From: JBKEDF01 sp047975325
Lineage (GTDB): Bacteria > Pseudomonadota > Alphaproteobacteria > Rhodobacterales > Rhodobacteraceae
Assembly: GCA_047975325.1 (NCBI GenBank)
Contig: JBKEDF010000075.1
Span: 32,293-96,292 of the forward strand
Length of the DNA: 64,000 nucleotides
Reading direction: 5' to 3'
The notes below the pieces were generated by a model. The model saw nothing but the letters and a program-made list of their open reading frames with translations, searched no databases and was not told where the DNA came from. A program made the position numbers and the translations under genes. Within the stretch, counting starts at the first letter, position 1; every line of letters starts with the position of its first letter. Positions 59,904 through 64,000 of the stretch are shown here, one piece after another.

Positions 59904-60950
59904 TCAACGCCCTGCCCTGTCCAGGAAACCCGACATCAGGCCCGCAAAGACGATAACCATCCCGATCCGGCAGATATGGCATAATACAACAAAGGCAACC
60001 TCGATATTCAGGGCAAGTGCGACAAGGCTCATCTCTGCCAACCCGCCGGGCGAAAAAGCCAGAAGAATACCCTCGACCGGGATATCGATAACCTGGGCCA
60101 GCACGAGGGAAAAAAGCAGGGCCACCACCAGCAACAGGACGGTTGATCCCGCAGCAACGGCAAGGATCCGCAACGTCCGGGCCGGGGCCGTCCCGATAAA
60201 GCGGCATCCAACCGTCGTGCCAAGAACCACCTGGGCGCCCGCGATGACGATGGTTGGCAATGTGAAGGCCGATATCCCGGCCCAATGCAACACCATGCTG
60301 GCCAGCATCGGACCAATCAGAAAGGGCGCAGGCAGCCGGCAGAGTTTTCCAAGGCCCAGCCCCCCGACCACCGCGACAAGAAACCAGCCAAGGTCGATCA
60401 GACTGAAATCTGAAAACGGGCGGTAAATGGCATTGCGGGATCCCGCATCGGCCCCCGTCGCCAGTTGCATAAGCGCTGGCAGCCCCAAAACCACAAGGAA
60501 GATCCGCGCGCTGTGCATCAGCGCAATGGTCCGTTCATCCGCGCCCCGTTCCGCCCCCAGCAAAACCATGTCGATCAGCCCGCCGGGCATGGCGGAAAAA
60601 TAGGCCGTTGGCCGGTCCATCTGTACCACGCGCCGCAGATATCCATAAGACAGCGACGTGGCGACAAGCAGATAGGCGGCCAGACCCAGAATAGCCGGCC
60701 ACCAATGCAGGGCCTGATCAAGTGTATGAGGGCTGAATTGTGAACCAAGCATCGTGCCGATAATCATCGACATTGGCGGGCGGGCCTTGACCCAACCCCG
60801 CACCGGAAGATGCAGGATTGCCGCCAGACCGCTGAACATCATTGCACCCAGCATCCAGGGCAGGGGCAACCGAAACCAGTAAAATAAGGCACCGCCACAA
60901 CCTCCGACAAGCAATGCAAAGGTAAATCCGGCCGATGGCTTATATGTCAT
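59904..60950 (-). CDS. AbrB-family membrane transporter
   Basis: The 348-residue protein has about ten helices in two internal repeats, each with a Pro-Trp-Met-Leu-Gly or Pro-Phe-Leu-Ile-Gly type motif (LPLPWMLGAMM and LPAPFLIGPMLAS). This is the AbrB (COG3180) pattern, a poorly characterised transporter family. The start overlaps the stop of the upstream dppF gene by ATGA, so it is the last gene of the peptide ABC operon. Such coupling suggests transport of a related compound, perhaps a product of the imported peptide or amide. Confidence 0.85.
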   Translation of the reverse strand: MTYKPSAGFTFALLVGGCGGALFYWFRLPLPWMLGAMMFSGLAAILHLPVRGWVKARPPMSMIIGTMLGSQFSPHTLDQALHWWPAILGLAAYLLVATSLSYGYLRRVVQMDRPTAYFSAMPGGLIDMVLLGAERGADERTIALMHSARIFLVVLGLPALMQLATGADAGSRNAIYRPFSDFSLIDLGWFLVAVVGGLGLGKLCRLPAPFLIGPMLASMVLHWAGISAFTLPTIVIAGAQVVLGTTVGCRFIGTAPARTLRILAVAAGSTVLLLVVALLFSLVLAQVIDIPVEGILLAFSPGGLAEMSLVALALNIEVAFVVLCHICRIGMVIVFAGLMSGFLDRAGR

Positions 60951-61963
60951 ACCTGTCCATTGTCATTCAGATGGCACGCCGAAACATGCTTTGGCGCAAC
61001 CTCCCGCCTTACAGGCGCCTCGCGACGGCAGCGTTCGATGGCAAAGGGGCAGCGCGGATGAAAATGGCACCCCGAGGGCGGATTCAGGGGGCTTGGCAAT
61101 TCACCCTTCAGGGCATCAAAGCGCCGTTTGCCGGGCCGGATCCTCGGCACTTCGGCAAGCAGGGACTGCGTATAAGGGTGGTTCGGCCGGGTAAAAACCT
61201 CCTCAACGGGGGCTTCCTCAACCACGCGGCCAAGATACATGATCGCAACCCGGTCAGAGATATGTTCCACCACGCCCAGATCATGGCTGACAAACAGATA
61301 GGTCAGATCAAGCTGGTCCCGCAGGTCCATGAACAGATTCAATATCTGTGCCTGTATCGAAACATCCAGCGCAGCAACGCTTTCATCGCAGACAAGGAAT
61401 TCCGGCTGAACCGCCAGCGCGCGGGCAATGTTGATCCGCGCGCGCTGGCCACCGGAAAACTGATGCGGCAGGCGGCGCTTCATCGAAGGGTCGAAACCCG
61501 CCTTTTGCAGGTAATCATCGACATAGGCACTCCGGTTGCCCTTGATCATCCCGTGAATCGCAGGCGCTTCGGCCACCAGCGCCTCCACTGTCATGCGCGG
61601 GTTCAGCGCGGCCATCGGATTTTGAAAGATCATCTGGCTGGCCAGATCCGCGCCCCGCTGATCCGGCCCCGACAATGTGGCGCGGTCCCGACCCTTCCAG
61701 ATCACGGAACCCTCCGAGGGCGGCAGGATACCCGCCGCGATCCGCCCCAGGGTGGATTTCCCACAACCACTTTCCCCGACAAGCCCCAGCACCTCACCCT
61801 GCCGGATGGTCAGATCCACGGCATCAAGCGCCTGTACCACCGGCGGCTTTCTGGCCAGCCCGAGGCCAATTGCAATCCGCGCCGCAAGATCGGGCCTTGA
61901 ACCGAAACGACGGGTGATCCCGCGCAGTTCCAGCAAGGGAGCGGAAGATATCCTGCCGGTCAC
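60947..61963 (-). CDS. Peptide/opine ABC transporter ATP-binding protein (DppF/OppF type)
   Basis: The 338-residue ATPase has Walker A GESGCGKSTLGRI, the ABC signature FSGGQRARINIARAL, Walker B FLVCDESVAALDV and the C-terminal oligopeptide domain with cysteines near GCHFHPRCPFAIERC. It powers import together with DppD and the permeases. It overlaps dppD by ATGA on one side and the AbrB gene on the other. The Walker B text has DESVA where DEPVS is usual; the catalytic glutamate is retained. Confidence 0.93.
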   Translation of the reverse strand: MTGRISSAPLLELRGITRRFGSRPDLAARIAIGLGLARKPPVVQALDAVDLTIRQGEVLGLVGESGCGKSTLGRIAAGILPPSEGSVIWKGRDRATLSGPDQRGADLASQMIFQNPMAALNPRMTVEALVAEAPAIHGMIKGNRSAYVDDYLQKAGFDPSMKRRLPHQFSGGQRARINIARALAVQPEFLVCDESVAALDVSIQAQILNLFMDLRDQLDLTYLFVSHDLGVVEHISDRVAIMYLGRVVEEAPVEEVFTRPNHPYTQSLLAEVPRIRPGKRRFDALKGELPSPLNPPSGCHFHPRCPFAIERCRREAPVRREVAPKHVSACHLNDNGQV

Positions 61964-62934
61964 GCGCGCACCTCCTCACAGGGATGAAAACAGCGGAAAT
62001 AGGCCAGTTCATCCCCCGTGATATCCGGGCGCGCCCGGCAGGCGGGGACGGATCTGTCACAACGGCTGCGAAAGGCGCATCCGGGGGGGATCCGCGCCAG
62101 GCTCGGTGTCACACCGGGAATCTGCTCAAGGCGCCGGCCACGGCTGTTTTCCGAAGGAACCGACCGGATCAGACCGCGTGTATAGGGATGGCACGGCCTT
62201 TCCAGAACCGAAACGGTATCGCCCGTCTCGACGATCCGGCCGGCATACATCACCGCAATCCTGTCCGCGAGCCCGGAAACAATGGCCAGATCATGGGTGA
62301 TCCAGATGGCGGCGGTTCCCTCCTCTTCGGTGAGGCTCTGGAATTCCGATATGATCTGCGCCTGAATGGTGACATCCAGCGCCGTGGTGGGTTCATCCGC
62401 AATGATCAGATCGGGCTTGTGCAAGAGGGCAATCGCAATGGCGACCCGCTGCCGCATTCCACCCGAAAACTGATGCGGATAGGCGTCCAGCCGTTCTTCG
62501 GGGCTGGGAATGCCCACCCGGCCAAGGGCATCACGGGCCCGTCTCCGCGCCTCCTGCCTGTCAACCCTTTCATGGGCATGGATCGCCTCGGTCATCTGCG
62601 TCGCGATGCGCAGCACCGGATTGAGCGTCATCATCGGATCCTGAAAGACCATCGCGATGCGCCGCCCGCGCAGGGAACGCTGCATGGCCGTATCGATTTG
62701 GACAAGATCCATCCCGTCAAAGATGATCTGCCCCGAGGCAACACGCCCCGGTTTGTCGACCAGGCCCATGATGGAAAATCCGGTCACGCTCTTGCCGGAG
62801 CCGCTTTCGCCCACCAGCCCCAGAACCTCCCCGCGACCAAGCCGGAACGAAACCTCATCGACCGCGCGCAGATCCTGCCCCTGTTCACCGGGAAAAACTG
62901 TTACCAGGTTGCGGACATCCAGCAATGTGCTCAT
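61960..62934 (-). CDS. Peptide/opine ABC transporter ATP-binding protein (DppD/OppD type)
   Basis: The 324-residue ATPase shows Walker A GESGSGKSVTGFS, signature FSGGMRQRVAIAIAL, Walker B LIIADEPTTALDV and the C-terminal Cys-rich domain (PPGCAFRSRCDRSVPACRA). It is the second ATPase of the dipeptide/oligopeptide importer. Its start overlaps the dppC stop by ATGA. The substrate-binding protein gene is not in the window and should lie beyond the right edge upstream of dppB. Confidence 0.94.
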   Translation of the reverse strand: MSTLLDVRNLVTVFPGEQGQDLRAVDEVSFRLGRGEVLGLVGESGSGKSVTGFSIMGLVDKPGRVASGQIIFDGMDLVQIDTAMQRSLRGRRIAMVFQDPMMTLNPVLRIATQMTEAIHAHERVDRQEARRRARDALGRVGIPSPEERLDAYPHQFSGGMRQRVAIAIALLHKPDLIIADEPTTALDVTIQAQIISEFQSLTEEEGTAAIWITHDLAIVSGLADRIAVMYAGRIVETGDTVSVLERPCHPYTRGLIRSVPSENSRGRRLEQIPGVTPSLARIPPGCAFRSRCDRSVPACRARPDITGDELAYFRCFHPCEEVRA

Positions 62935-63845
62935 CGGGCATTCCTCGGATTCAGAACGTCGCGCAGCCGGTCACCGACAAGGTTGATCGACACAATGGTG
63001 ATCAAAAGCGCGATGCCCGGATAAAAGCTGATCCAGTAAAGGCCGGAAAGCAGGTACTGATAACCGTTTGCAATCAGCATCCCCAGCGAAGGCTGCGTGA
63101 CCGATGCGCCAAGGCCAAGAAATGACAGCGTCGCCTCCAGCCCGATGGCGCGGGCGACCTGCATCGTGGCAATCACGATGATCGGGGCAAGGCAATTAGG
63201 CAGCAGGTGGCGCAAAAGCACCCGGTATCCCGGAATCCGCAGGCAGCGCGATGCTTCGATATATTCTTTCTCCCGCTCGACAAGCGCCGTGCCGCGGGCG
63301 GTACGGGCATAGGTCGCCCATTCCGCAACGATGATGGCCAAGACGACATTGACAACGCCATTACCCAGAACCGCCAGAACCATCAGCGCCATCAGGATCG
63401 TCGGGAAGGACAGCTGAAGATCCACCAGCCGCATCACGAAGCTTTCGGTCCGGCCACCGACATAGGCAGCAAAAAGCCCCAGCGTCGTACCAAGAAAAGC
63501 CGCAACGATCGCTGAGGAAACCCCGACAAGCAACGATGTGCGCAGCCCATACATGATACCCGACAGAATATCCCTGCCTTGTCCGTCAGTGCCCAGGATA
63601 TAGGGCACGCCGGCAAAGCTTTCCGAACCCGGGGGCAGGCGGCCATCCATGATATCGAGTTGCATCAGGTCATAGGGGTTTTGCGGCGACAACAGGGGCG
63701 CAAAGATCGCCGCCAGCACGACAGAGACCAGACCGACAGCACCGACCACCGTCATGGGCGATGCAAAGAACCGTTTCACCGCAGGCCAGAGACGTCGTGG
63801 CGGCGGGCTATCCTGAAGATCAAGGGACTGGTGGGGTTGCTGCAT
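62931..63845 (-). CDS. Peptide ABC transporter permease (DppC type)
   Basis: The ATG at 63845 gives 304 residues; an in-frame GTG at 63875 would overlap dppB and is less likely. The N-terminal cytoplasmic tail (about 30 residues) precedes six helices. The EAA loop that docks the ATPases reads EASRCLRIPGYRVLLRHLLP, and PLLSPQNPYDLMQLD is typical for DppC. It lies four bases after the dppB stop. Confidence 0.93.
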   Translation of the reverse strand: MQQPHQSLDLQDSPPPRRLWPAVKRFFASPMTVVGAVGLVSVVLAAIFAPLLSPQNPYDLMQLDIMDGRLPPGSESFAGVPYILGTDGQGRDILSGIMYGLRTSLLVGVSSAIVAAFLGTTLGLFAAYVGGRTESFVMRLVDLQLSFPTILMALMVLAVLGNGVVNVVLAIIVAEWATYARTARGTALVEREKEYIEASRCLRIPGYRVLLRHLLPNCLAPIIVIATMQVARAIGLEATLSFLGLGASVTQPSLGMLIANGYQYLLSGLYWISFYPGIALLITIVSINLVGDRLRDVLNPRNAR

Positions 63846-63849
63846 GGCG

Positions 63850-64000
63850 CTATCCCTTCCCGTCCAGCCGGACACGGGGATCCAGCAAGGTATAGCAGAT
63901 GTCGATAATGAAATTCAGCGACACGAAAAGCAGGACCATCATCATCAGGTAGGCCACGATCACCGGACGATCGAGCAGGTTGATGCTGTCGATAATCAGC
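63850..64000 (-). CDS. Peptide ABC transporter permease (DppB type), C-terminal part only
   Basis: The last 49 codons and TAG (63850-63852) of a minus-strand gene are visible; the start lies beyond the window. The C-terminal text LNFIIDICYTLLDPRVRL is the characteristic end of DppB/OppB permeases. It is directly upstream of dppC in the same operon. Confidence 0.9.
   Translation of the reverse strand, partial: LIIDSINLLDRPVIVAYLMMMVLLFVSLNFIIDICYTLLDPRVRLDGKG

Overview
The window looks like one contiguous piece of a GC-rich alphaproteobacterial chromosome, most probably a member of the Rhodobacterales. The reasons are three complete TRAP transporters, an imelysin/di-heme/DUF1513 iron locus, gatB standing apart from gatCA, many GntR regulators beside catabolic operons, and ATGA or GTGA gene overlaps throughout. 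This placement is inference from gene content. I see no rRNA, tRNA, CRISPR array, insertion sequence or phage gene. Coding is dense and no gene-free gap exceeds about 260 bases.

Left edge (1-2802, minus): an exopolysaccharide end with a YjbH-like outer-membrane protein cut by the window and a WbpM/CapD-type nucleotide-sugar dehydratase. 3027-11488: a sugar-acid type cluster with a 2-hydroxyacid dehydrogenase, a FadR-type GntR regulator, a large TRAP transporter, a 3-hydroxyisobutyrate-dehydrogenase-like enzyme, a DenD-like dehydrogenase and a DMT permease. The palindrome GGTATACC occurs in the promoters on both sides of the regulator. 11673-16689: an iron-type operon of imelysin, di-heme oxidoreductase, second imelysin and DUF1513. 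16796-18685: a stand-alone cytoplasmic fusion of a trypsin-like protease and a DRGH nuclease.

18740-41299 is the most unusual part: two facing catabolic modules. Module A (minus) encodes a PEP-mutase/isocitrate-lyase-type lyase, an isochorismatase-fold amidase, an FAD enzyme, an MmgE/PrpD protein, a hydantoinase-like amidohydrolase, an asparaginase-fold amidase whose HGTDT motif reads HGTAT, a polysaccharide-deacetylase-fold hydrolase, a TRAP transporter and a second MmgE/PrpD. Module B (plus) encodes HyuB, HyuA, an isochorismatase-fold protein without the nucleophilic cysteine, a second lyase and a second FAD enzyme. Module B diverges from a HutC-type regulator coupled to LeuCD-like hydratase genes. 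I infer a route in which a cyclic imide or lactam is opened to a half-amide, deamidated to a substituted C4 diacid, hydrated to an alkylmalate and cleaved to pyruvate plus a short acid. This is a hypothesis.

41316-49055: an amino-acid ABC permease and binding protein without an ATPase, DUF4177, gatB, a TerB-like helical protein, a 912-residue DUF2339 membrane protein and a small membrane protein. 49295-59898: one long operon of MaoC hydratase, TRAP transporter, MmgE/PrpD, acyl-CoA dehydrogenase, CoA-transferase, GntR regulator, MFS permease, CitE-like lyase and methyltransferase, suited to import and CoA-dependent cleavage of a branched dicarboxylate. 59904-64000 (minus): an AbrB-type permease at the end of a dpp/opp peptide ABC operon that runs off the window.
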